DNA of 64,000 bases from Nephrocerus scutellatus (Eukaryota; Arthropoda; Insecta; Diptera; Pipunculidae), in the NCBI GenBank assembly GCA_947095585.1, contig OX352762.1:11883969-11947968 (forward strand). Reading direction: 5' to 3'. Shown piece after piece: positions 35,095-45,062 of the stretch. The position numbers were made by a program, and so were the translations under genes. The first letter of the stretch is position 1; every line of letters starts with the position of its first letter. The notes below the pieces were generated by a model. That model did no database searches, was not told where the DNA came from, and saw only the letters and a program-made list of their open reading frames with translations.

Positions 35095-36615
35095 AATTGA
35101 ATGAAACCCACCGTTATTGGCTTTAAAGCATCAAATGAACGGATATGCACCCTTCGCGTGTGGGGCAGATTTAAAAACATAAGCCTAATAAACGCTCACG
35201 CACCTAGACAGGATTCCGTATATGATGAAAAAGGTAAATTCTTTGAAACAGTCGAACGGGAACTCCATGCCTGCCCTCAGTATTATGTAAAAATCACTCT
35301 GGGGGATATGAGTGCAAAATAGGTAGGGAGCCAGTATTCAGGCAGTCCATTGGCCCCCATACACGAGCACACTAATGACAATGGAAACTGGAAGGTCATT
35401 GCGAGTAGAAGGTTTGCGCGTATAATACACACATAGCAACCTGGGTATCTTCCGATGGAGCCACTCGCAACCAGGTAGACCACGTGTTGATAGACCGCTG
35501 TCACAACCCGAAACTGATGACGGTATGAACTTACCGAGGTGCCAACCTAGATTCGGACCACTATCTTGTTAGTATGGTTGCGCGAATTGCCACGAAAGCC
35601 GGCATCCGCGAATCAGATTCTAGTCAACACGGCTCAAGAAGTGACAATAAAAACTACGACCAAGTAAAAGGACACGTCCTAATTTCAGGGAGAGTAAGTC
35701 CTATAGTTGAGATGTCGGGCGTAAAAGGCAAATGGGCATGAAATACTGTAATTAGTACTGCTGACTCCACCTTTAGAAGTAGTCGTAGAGATCGGAACGA
35801 ATGGTTCGATGACGAATGTAAGCTAGCGACTGAACGTTAGAATGTTGCGTACCGACAAATGCAACAATCTCATAAAACGCGGGCACGCGAAGATAGATAT
35901 AAAGATCTCAGGAGATATAAAAAAACAGTTTGCCGGCGAAAGATAGCAGAAGAATCTCGTCTGTGACCTAGAATAGTACAGCGAGCGAGGACCGCAACAG
36001 GTGCGGAATTTCTACTAAAGAATCTGTGGTGTCTGATCGCCGATCTCAAAGGAATCTAAGAGCGAAGGGAAAAGTTGCTAAATGGCCAGCTAACTGAGAA
36101 ATTGGAGGCTCCACCAATGACCAAAGACTACACTATGCTGCCGCCGCCAAGCATAAACCAAGGTGCGATAAACCAGCTTAAAAATAATAAGGCCTCGGGA
36201 TGTGATGGTGTCCCAGCGGAGCTGATTAAAACAGAAGGCACCGCAATACACCAAGCAATTCATGAACTAAAAGTGCAAGTATGGGAGGAACAAGCGATGC
36301 CAGAAGACTGGCGAAGAGTTATCCTGAGGTATCACAAAATGCAGCAAGTATCGTGGTACAACGCTGTTGAGTACCGCGTATAAGATTTTCTTCTCTATCC
36401 TTCAAGACAGGAGAGCCCCTATACTGGTGGTCCATACCAGTGTGGCTTCATCCCAGGCAAATCAACAACTGATCAGATTTACACCCTTAGGCAGGTGATT
36501 TCTAAAGTTTCAAAACTCAATACACCATCTTTTTAAAGCCGCCTATACATAGCATAGCCAGAGTAGAACTTTATAAAGTCATGTGAGAATTTGGCATCCC
36601 AAATAAACTGACGCA
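35095..36615 (+). pseudogene. RTE-B LINE, endonuclease and RT start
   Basis: The plus strand begins with an RTE endonuclease segment: IGFKASNERICTLRVWGRF, NISLINAHAPRQDSV, FFETVERELHACPQYYVKIT and LGDMSAK (35107-35322), where the usual GDMNAK has an N to S change. Frames then give VFRQSIGP, NQVDHVLIDRCHN and SDHYLVSMVA (35330-35580). After a decayed linker, NGQLTEKLEAPPMTKDY and NNKASGCDGVPAELIKTEGT with WEEQAMPEDWRR (36080-36330) form the RT fingers. The element is interrupted by a SINE at 36628 and continues at 36887. Confidence 0.85.
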
Positions 36616-36627
36616 ACTATGAAGGTT

Positions 36628-36874
36628 TGTGGGTGCAGTGGCTCAGTGGAAAATCACATGGCTACTGAGCAGGAGGTTCGTGGTTCGAATCCCAGTAACA
36701 CCAAATGTATTTATGACGGTGTCCCACCTCTCGCGAATGGGTGACAAACGTTCCGAGGGTAATAACTTGTCACGGAATGCTTCTCAAATTCTTCGCCGTT
36801 CGGATCTGGTTTTAAATGGTCACGAGAAGCTAGGCCTTGGACCGCAACGGTCCGTCGCGCAGAATATTATTATT
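36628..36874 (+). repeat. Full-length SINE with target-site duplication
   Basis: The best plus-strand copy. The tRNA-like head has box A TGGCTCAGTGG (36638-36648) and box B GGTTCGAATCC (36680-36690). The body starts TCCCACCTCTCGCGAATGGG, then CTTGTCACGGAATGC, CGCCGTTCGGATCTGG and CTTGGACCGCAACGGTCCGT. The tail is ATATTATTATT. It is flanked by ACTATGAAGGTT (36616-36627) and ACTATGTAGGTT (36875-36886), one mismatch in 12, consistent with LINE-driven insertion. About 40 bp of body around TTTGTGTCC is deleted relative to the 48.7 kb copy. Confidence 0.9.
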
Positions 36875-36886
36875 ACTATGTAGGTT

Positions 36887-37206
36887 GACCATGGTCAATG
36901 TTAAAAGCCAAATTTATATATCAAGCTCATTAAAAATCTATAACGGGCTCCAACAAGGGGATAGACTGACCTGCGTCCTCTCCAACCTGACGCTGTAGAC
37001 TCTGACATAACGGCGAGAGTTACAATCCTCTATAACTCCATTCAGATACTGGCTTACTCAGACGAAATCGACATCGTTGGTTGAAACCAAACAACTGTAC
37101 AGGAAGCTTTCATTCAGATCAAGTGGGCGGCACGAGATTTGGGGCTGCACATAAATGAGATCAAGACAAAGTACATGGTGGCCGCGTCTGCGAGTAGAAG
37201 ATCTAA
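36887..37206 (+). pseudogene. RTE-B LINE, RT palm segment (continuation)
   Basis: This continues the copy interrupted by the SINE. It gives MVNVKSQIYISSSLK, IYNGLQQGDRLTCVLSNL, LAYSDEIDIVG (catalytic YADD changed to YSDE) and AARDLGLHINEIKTKYMVAA. It is broken again at about 37206 by an inverted RTE-A piece. A last RTE-B fragment (GGCCCCGTATGTGAGGAAGG) reappears at 37558-37610. Confidence 0.8.
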
Positions 37207-37365
37207 AAACCTTATCCCGGTTAGTTCAGAAAATGTCTATATTGTATCGCATAAAGTGATTTTCCAACTTTGATATCTAGCATTGCGAGGACTTTCACTT
37301 CCGTATGCTAGTAGAGTCCTCACATTCCAAAAACTAATCTTTGTCCGGGTATAACAGATAAAAGT
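37207..37365 (-). mobile_element. RTE-A endonuclease N-terminal fragment, inverted
   Basis: The minus strand reads YTRTKISFWNVRTLLAYGSE followed by SPRNARYQSWK, the same start as the RTE-A endonuclease at 12080-12150 (KIGFWNVCMLLDSGSERPQN). It lies inside RTE-B in opposite orientation. The flanking 37366-37550 has no recognisable motif but probably belongs to the same inserted DNA. Confidence 0.75.
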
Positions 37366-37610
37366 CTTTAACTTTTGACTAGTCCTTATTCGAGGCAGAT
37401 TACCTATCTATTTCCTAGGCACATTTATTTTTTCGACATCGGTGGATGCCAGCCTATACGTTACCTTTCCTTCTTTAACTTCTTTTATCAAACAAAGATT
37501 AGGACACGAAGTTTTTTACTAGCCCCGTACTTTTCAAATATCAAGTTTCAGAATTGTTGGCCCCGTATGTGAGGAAGGACGATTCCGGAGACTCTATAAT
37601 GATGATATAG

Positions 37611-39119
37611 ACAATGGTGATATAGACAGTAGTCTTTGATTTTTGCAAGACTGAATAGCATCTGATAGAACGGGGAAATTGGCGGTTGCGGGAGCGTTTT
37701 TTGCGCGGTACCCAGTATGGGACTGCGCTAGAAGAGCAAAATAATTATAAGAAGAGAATACGGAAGGTAATAAGCTCCTGTCCACAAGCCTTGTTGAGTT
37801 CGATTGTCAATGACTGATGATGATAAAAAAAGCAGAGCAAAAAAGGAATAACCCATAGATCCCTCTTTATACATCCAAGCCAGTACTTGGAATCTTAAAA
37901 ATAAAAATTCATAGCTAGGTTATTTGATTAAAAGATAATAATTTATAATAATGACAGTTCTGGAATAGAGATATTTTCTTACTAATTATTTCTTAATTTT
38001 CATTGCAGTTTTATTTTTATTTAGGCAGAACGCTTACTGTTCGCACTCAAGACTCGAATTATCCGTCTTTAGGCAAGTAATAATGTTTCGACATTTTCTT
38101 TGACAGTATCCTGAAATTTTGGTAATTTTTTATAGCTCGATAAAAGATGAAAAAGGTGAAGGAATAATCATGTAGACACCACCACCAATCGTACCCACTA
38201 CGATAACTTCTGAAAGACTAACTCTTTCTGTAATTACCAGTTTATTCATTCGAAGTATTCCATAAAAGGTAGTTGATACTTCCGCCCTTGTTTGTTTGGT
38301 CAAAAAAAAATTGCCAATCAATAGTAAAACAAATTTGAAAATTTCAAAAACTCTTCCAAACAGCAAACAGCAGCTATTAGCAAAAAAAAATCCGATTTTT
38401 AATTGGAATTTCTCGCCAAAAAAACATAAAATGTGAAAGAAGGCGTTTCCCGCTACCTGTGGTTCCATAAAATTCGTCACTTCGAGCACAAAGGCGAATG
38501 TGTACCCACATATGTTTGTTTGTAGGTGGATGGATGCTCCCGCATTAGACTCCCATTCTAAATTCATACCCTACTGATGCAGCCTGGAAGTGTGCTTTTC
38601 GGATATCTAATAATTAATTAATCGATTTAAATTCAGGTGATGACGTGTGGATCGTTTGTTGTTTGGTTTTTGTTCTCCAATGTGGTTGTTTTCTCGCCGG
38701 GCGTTCTACGAGTAAAACAAATATGTGCTTCTCCTATACATTGTTTGCTGTTTTTGTAGGCTGTAGATTATTTATTACCTCTGATAAGGCAGGCAGACAA
38801 CATACTATGAGTATAATGTTCGGCCGCCAAGCGATTGCCTCTCAAATTCTTTGAATTGGAACAGAAATCAGACGTCCGTCCGTTCGTTCGGCTTGGCAAT
38901 GCTGGAATATTAATTCGATCTAGGACGTGATTTAATTTCATTCGCATTAAAGGATAAATTCTTGGAAATTTCGAAAATTCGTTAATCTAAAGTGCAATTT
39001 ATGGCTATTTGCAGAAATTTTTATATTTGCTGGAGAATTTTGATACAATTGAGAGCAAAATTAAGCTCTAAGCTTCCCATGTTCAAAAGCATTTTTACTT
39101 TTTGTTGATTCTTGATTTA
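37611..39119. other. No gene recognised
   Basis: No element was identified. A 145-codon minus-strand frame at 38130-38567 and a 69-codon plus-strand frame at 38645-38854 have no known motif. Confidence 0.35.
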
Positions 39120-41710
39120 AGCTCCGATTTCCTAGTCCAGCGTTAGTCAGGTCAAAATGTGTGCTGCGTCATTCATTTTCCTAACAAAAAAATCTGCGAG
39201 CAGACTTATCTTCATCATCTGTGCAGATTCCGTCTGATCATGTTAGGCTAATTTCAGAACATCAAAATGGAGAAATCTTCAAAGGTCAGTCTTGCTTCCT
39301 ATTTGACGTAGAAATCATTAGGGAGGTTTCAAGGAAGCTTGAAGTTTCGAACATGTAAGCATTATGCGGTACCCTATAAGACAGAACGAAGTTTCTGCTC
39401 CTTTATTAGCGAGCAAGCTGCTTCGTTGCCTTATATGCCAGTGTGTCCCGGCACCCAGTAAAAACGCCAAGTCTGTTTAAGCTTCGACTTGCATTCCTTC
39501 AAAAGTTTAGATGTGATGTAGAATGCATCTAGGGCTCTTAATAGCTTTGCTGTCTGTCATGATAGCTATTTCCTGCCTTATGTAGTTCCTTTTCAGATTA
39601 AAGTAAGTACATCTTTCGAAGGCATGTACTTTTGCCTAGAATATACTCGGGTACTGCCCCATTGCTACAGAGTACTTGGTTCCTTACCCATAGACTCCGG
39701 CAACCGCGTGCTTTAATATTTCTTTGATCCATATGTATACCACTTTATGGCACCTGGATGTATTTGGTATTCAGTATCAGATCTGAATTGCTTCTTGGTG
39801 CCCATTATAACTTTAAAATTCTTTTGAATTCGAGCTTTTATACCATGCTTTCACACGGCATGCTCGCTAAGGCAGCTTAACTTGCTCAGACGTTAGTTGG
39901 TTTTCCTGGATTTACTCTCCATTACTAAGTGAAGTGGGAGTAGCCCAAGGATCGCATCAATGTCCGCTGTAGGGCAGGGTTTTTTTTTGATATTTAAACT
40001 TATTGCCAAGGGAATAACTCCCTGAATTACTTGCGCCACGGCAAAAAAAAATTAAAATTAATTAAAACGCAGGCCAGCCTCTGCACTTTTTCCAATTCAC
40101 TTTTCTTGGTGCTTAACATGGTTTTATTCGCTCATGCCACTGGAATAACTCCCCAGGATTTACCTGCCACCCTTCTGCATACCATAAGTGCTTTTTTTGA
40201 TTTTTGTAGAATTGCTTGTTAGTGTTCGTTCCATAACATTCTGCTTTTAAATATCAGTCCAAGGTATTTACCCTCTTTTTTGATAGTGATCTCTTCTACA
40301 TTAAGGGTACCCGGGTGCATTCGCCTCAGCTTACTTTTCGTGGTGCTTTACATGGTTTTATTCGCCCATGGTACTGTTCTGTAGGTAATCATTGGAATAA
40401 CTATAATGGTGTACATCCAGTGCTTTGCTCTAGGACTAACTCCACAGCATTTAGCTGCCACCCTTCTACTTACCATAAGTGTTTTATTTTTTATTTTTGT
40501 AGAATTGCTTGTTAGTGTTTGTTTCATACCTGTCTGCTATCAAATATCAGTCGAACGTATTTAACCTCTTTGCTGATAGTGATCTCTTCTCCATTAAGGG
40601 TAACCGGGTGCATTCGCCCCAGCTTCCTTTTATTGGTGAAGGGAACCATTATGTTTTTGTTTGTGTTTACTACTTGGCACCATCTACCCGTGATAGTTAA
40701 TCCGTTTTGGATTATGTCTTGCTCTTGCTACGATGCCTATATCATCTGTCTGCGTAGCCTGGGCATAAATTCCTGCTTCAGCTAGTCGCTGCTAGATCTT
40801 CCCGCTCTGTTTGCATGCTTTCTGGATTGTTGTGGTTCTCTTTACAGTACTTTCGACCTAATAAAATATTCGATAATCTAACGAACGGAGTTAGGCTGAT
40901 TGACCTGTAGGTCTTTGGGTGTATGGTATCGTTCTTCCCCACTTGAGGTATGAATAATAATTTTGCCCTTCTCCATATTGTCGTTATATTCCCGAGTGCT
41001 AGGCTACATCTAAATAGTCTTAACAGGTGTGGAATGAGGTTATCTAATCCATCTTGCATGAGTGCAGGGATTACCCCGTCCACACCTGGCCATTTATAAG
41101 GCTGTAAAATTTGAACTGCCCATCGGATTCTTTGTTCCGTACAGATCTCCGATGCCTTCTACCAGTCACCCTATTTGCTCTGAGGCACCTCAGATCCATA
41201 TCGGGCTGGGTACTGGTCACTGTGCTACCTGGGGTGTGTTTTCAAGAGAAGGATGACTCTCTGCCCCTTGTTTTCTGTTAACCCTCCCGTACTGGTCTAT
41301 CAATGATATCTTGCTACTCTTAACATAGCTTTAAATAATCTGGCAGATGCTGTAGTATTGGTTACTTCTTCGCAGAACTTATGGAAACTTCTGCGTTTGG
41401 CTCTTCTAACTTTAGTATTGTATGCTGTGAGAGCTTCTCTGTTTTGCTGACAAATGCCGTTCGTGTAAGTGGTTTTGAAGAGTTTCCTCACTAGCCTACG
41501 AAGGTCTGACAGCTCTTCGCTCCACCATTGAGTTTCATTGTCCACTTTGGGAGAGCTCACCGGGCAACTCGACTCATACGCATCGGAAATTGGCCTATTC
41601 ATTTCTCTTAGCGCACATTCTAGCTCGTCGTGAAATGTGTTGCCATCCCATCCGAAGACTTCATGTATTTGATCACATGTATCACTTTGCTAAATTCTTC
41701 TTGACATGGA
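39120..41710 (-). pseudogene. LOA-like LINE, RT through RNase H
   Basis: On the minus strand, starting near 41700: WWSEELSDLRRLVRKLFKTT and RRAKRRSFHKFCEEVTNT (41550-41360), the pre-RT linker. VDGVIPALMQDGLDNLIPHL and KLLFIPQVGKNDT with TYRSISLTPF (41085-40890) form the RT fingers. A decayed palm TDDIGIVARARHN lies near 40740. The thumb EITIKKEGKYLGLIF appears twice (see 40206-40638). RNase H pieces are GVYG, GTKYSVAMGQYPSIF, VHAFERCTYFNLKRNY and EIAIMTDSKAIK (39540-39720), then a WVPGH-like FYWVPGH region near 39460. Frameshifts and stops occur throughout. Confidence 0.82.
40206..40638 (-). repeat. Tandem direct duplication of the LOA RT thumb
   Basis: 40206-40345 and 40499-40638 are closely related direct copies, 293 bp apart. 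Both contain GTAGAATTGCTTGTTAGTGT, AAATATCAGTC, ATAGTGATCTCTTCT and GGGTGCATTCGCC. Related sequence between them (GTGCTTTACATGGTTTTATT, ACCATAAGTG) extends the duplication upstream to about 40085. On the minus strand each copy encodes the EITI..KYLG(L/I)IF thumb motif. Confidence 0.85.
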
Positions 41711-43079
41711 TGGTTATCGGTCATATGTGGAGGACCTAATTCCTTAGTTAGCTGCCTATTTAACAACTCTGTACCGTTCCATTTCTACCAGGCAACATTC
41801 TTTCCCTGATCAACTATTATTTATATATCTTCTTAGCTCTTTGTATTATTCTTAATGCAAAATTCATACGGTCAATCGCTAGCTTACTTTTATTGTCGGA
41901 CCAAATGTTGCGATCATTTTGACTACTACCTAATGGAACATTTTTATTTATTATTTTAATTCCAATTCTCCCTTTGATCCTTCATCTTATACATAGGCCA
42001 CAAAATGGGGTAGGTATAAAGAAAAAGACAATCTAAATTAAAATTCAATTTCCTCAGGCAGTTTTCTTGTCAACAACATTTCATCGTGGCAAGCTCGATA
42101 TTAATCTAATATCGTCCTGAGAAATAAGAAATAAAAAGTATTTCATTGTCAATGAATATTTGAATGCAGCATCATCATCCAACTTGAAAGAATTACATAT
42201 AAAGAGTATGTTACAATTACACATACACATACTCGAACCCCCACTCAAATATTGTACCACTTTGTAGAAAAAATTGTAAAAAACAATAAATCTGAGAAAG
42301 GGGAATTTAAAAATGAATGCGTGACGGAGAGAAATTACCCGCGAAAAGCACCAAAGACTTTGGATGACAACCAACGTCTTCGCCATAGTAACTGCGGATT
42401 GCAAAAAAAGACCTAATAACAATAAAAATATGTAATGTGACAAGGGAACACTTTGATGACTCAGAGATCACGGGTCGGTGACCAAAATTGAAGCAAGCAG
42501 CGGCATCTATCTCCGTCCGTTCAAGTCTGTCACATTCTTTTTGTTTTTATTTTTTTATGATCTGGCATTAAGACACTAAACCATGGAGGCTCAACTCATC
42601 CTACTCACATATCCAGAATCCTGTTGATTTAAAGGATGTGCTTCCAAAAAAAATATAAGGCTTTTGGTTCGTCGCCATGAACGCCTACATAAACACTAGT
42701 CGACTTTATTATTACTCCATAAAGGCGGTTAGGAAGAAAAGTCACACACAACGATCTCACATTACACGGCTGTGCCAAAAACTGTGAAGAGTGGCGATAC
42801 TTCTGCTCTTCACAATTTTTGGCAGCCGTGCCACACAAGAAAAAATCATAATTTAGCACGAGCAACAAACAGGAACGAACACACAACAACAATTATGACA
42901 TTGACAGCACGAGATGACATTTTTATTGTGGGTAGCATAGGGACAGTGAGGCGAGTGCATTTGGTTAGCGCTTAAAAAGGCGAGGCGGAGAGTTTTAAAT
43001 TTAATTTTTTATCAAGCGAACGAAATTTTTGATGGATTGGTTGATGACCTTTTCAATTAGCTTTGCGATTCTTCACCTA
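41711..43079. other. No gene recognised
   Basis: No transposon or protein motif apart from the hairpin at 42766-42829. The 120-codon minus-strand frame at 42081-42443 has no recognisable domain. Confidence 0.4.
42766..42829. repeat. Short hairpin
   Basis: Arms ACGGCTGTGCCAAAAACTGT + GAAGAG (42766-42791) and CTCTTCACAATTTTTGGCAG + CCGT (42806-42829) pair with one mismatch and a two-base gap, loop 14 nt. It could be a small foldback element. Confidence 0.75.
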
Positions 43080-44828
43080 ACTTTTTTTCTTTTTTTTTTA
43101 AATTCGCGCACGCTTAAAGGGGTTCGCACCCTAATAATGCTCGTCGGCGTTAAGGAAAAGGAGGAGATGTCTATGAGCTTGTGTTTTGAATGTCTGTAGA
43201 TCATAGTGATGTGGGAAGACAGAGCTTGGCAGAGCTCTCGATTGTTTCCTCCCCAATATATTATGCTGTCTAGGTCAGAATTTAAGGTTGAGTTCCACAT
43301 GAGAAGTGGAGGGACGTTCCTCAAACTTATATGAGCAGCTGAGAGTGCTGTCATCAGTGAAAGAGTGGATGAAGAACGAATTCCTGAACTTAACTGTACG
43401 TCCGAAGATAGGCTTGAGAGTTAACTGATGACCATTTAGAGCGCCACGAAAATTGCGGTTGAATTCAAGGAGAGATGGCATGCAGCTGGCTAATTCTCTA
43501 AAGCTCCGCTGGTGGATTAAACTATAAAAGAGTGACAAGCAGGAAACATTCCTGCGGTGTTCAAGTGAATCTATTGATTTCACTATATTTGCTGGTGCAA
43601 GGTAGTTTTTGGCGCAACAGACCAGATATAACAATTGTACTCAAGTTTAGGGCGAATAAAAGCCTTATAGATAGCCAGATAGCCAGATCAGAGGGAGTGA
43701 AATATTTCTTGCGCCGGGCTAGAAAACCCAAACATTTCGCGGCGTTGTTGGCGACGGTTAATATGTGGCCATTCCAACGAAGCTTGTCGTTAACGCACAT
43801 ACCGAGAATTGCGAGTTTTTCAGTTTCCTCGACGCAAGTGCCATTCATGGATAATGGCATGGGATTTAGGATTCGCTTTTACGACAGGAGAGAGCATTGG
43901 GTTTTAGAGCCTTCAATTCTACTCGATTGTTTCCTCCCCAATATATTATGCTGTCTAGGTCAGAATTTAAGGTAATTAACATATGTAGTTGCTTGAGTTT
44001 CACATGAGAAGTGGAGGGACGTTCCTCAAACTTATATGAGAAGCTGAGAGTGCTGTCATCAGTGAAAGAGTGAATTGGATTAGAAGTCACAGAAAAGAGA
44101 TCATTAACAAAAATGAGAAAGAGTGCCGGCGACAAAACAGAGCCCTGGAGAAGGCCAACATTTAAGTAATGTACTTTAGACTTGAAACCGTCCTATATAA
44201 CTTGAATTGAGCGGTCCGAAAAATTGCTTCCAATTCAGTGAAGCCGTTTACCATCGACACTATAAGCACGTATTTTGGACAAAAAAACTTGATGTCAAAC
44301 TCTGTAAAATGCCTTAGAAATATCGAGTGCTTTCACCAAATTGATGCAAAAACCGGCTTCACTGTTCGGTGAGATATAGCATCAAATCACCAGTAGAACG
44401 TTGCCCACGAAAATCGTACTGCCGGTCACTAAATATTTTGTTGGCTTAAAGATATTTCTTGAGCTGAAAATTGATCAGCGTTTTCATGAACTTGTAAAGA
44501 ATGCATGTAAGTGCTATGGGTCGGTACGAAGAAGGAGAAGACGGCTCGCCTTTTTTGGGTATGGGCTGGACAAAGGCTGTTTTCCAACTCCTCGGGAAGA
44601 GTCCTGAAGTATATGATAGATGGAAAAGCTTACGCAATGGTAATGCCAGCATGGAAGAAAACCTCTTAGGAACTGGTGGGGAAATACCATCTGGCCCAGC
44701 GGATTTGTGAGTGTTGAGATCGTTTAAAACTCTAGCAACTGCACGATTACGAATGAAGATCTGTCCCATAGAGTGTTCAATACTCCGAAGTGCAGGCGAC
44801 AACAATGCGCACAATCTGAAAACGTTGA
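43080..44828 (-). pseudogene. jockey/CR1-like LINE with internal direct duplication
   Basis: On the minus strand the RT fingers read LNTHKSAGPDGISPPVPKRF, FPRSWKTAFVQPIPKKGEPS and SYRPIALTCILYKFMKTL (44740-44470). After a decayed stretch come LSPALFLIFVNDL and IHSFTDDSTLSFSYKF (44135-44040, palm with catalytic ADD changed to TDD), DLDSIIYWGGNNRVE, and ETEKLAILGMCVNDKLRWNG with ARRKKYFTPSDLAI (43860-43690). The end reads EHRRNVSCLSLFYSLIHQRS and KFRNSFF (43550-43380). Directly after NSFF the palm segment IHSFTDDSTLSCSYKFEERP starts again (43373), followed by a short 3' end with an internal deletion. A sister relic is at 58600-58960. Confidence 0.83.
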
Positions 44829-45062
44829 GCTAGCTGCATGAGCGAAGAGGATCCTGCTCGGAAAGTCATTTGCGGTAGGAAATATGGAACACGACGGTGA
44901 TCGGCCAAGCTTACGTTGGAAGAATGGCGTAGACCACGCCACCCAGAGTTTAGGGAAGCTAAACTGGATGACATCAGGTCGAAATCGGGACCGGTAGAAA
45001 GACTTTTTGCAGAAGGCCAGGACTGAACCCCGGTTGTAGAGCCAAATATGATGATGATGAAA
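44829..45062 (+). mobile_element. RTE-B LINE 3' end, 5'-truncated
   Basis: About 234 bp matching the last part of RTE-B: GCATGAGCGAAGAGGATCCT, CTTACGTTGGAAGAATGGCG, CGAAATCGGGACCGGTAGAA and the ATGATGATGATGA tail. It encodes remnants of the basic C-terminus (RRSAKLTLEEWRRP-like). It abuts the jockey/CR1-like LINE at 44828. Confidence 0.85.

Noticed and set aside
36628..36700. Functional tRNA gene (boxes A and B present)
   Set aside because: The segment is the head of a SINE: it lacks a proper acceptor stem and CCA-proximal end and continues into the shared SINE body, with the same head at 14.7, 19.5 and 48.9 kb.
43532..43975. 147-codon plus-strand frame
   Set aside because: It is antisense to the jockey/CR1-like LINE thumb region, whose minus-strand motifs are clear.
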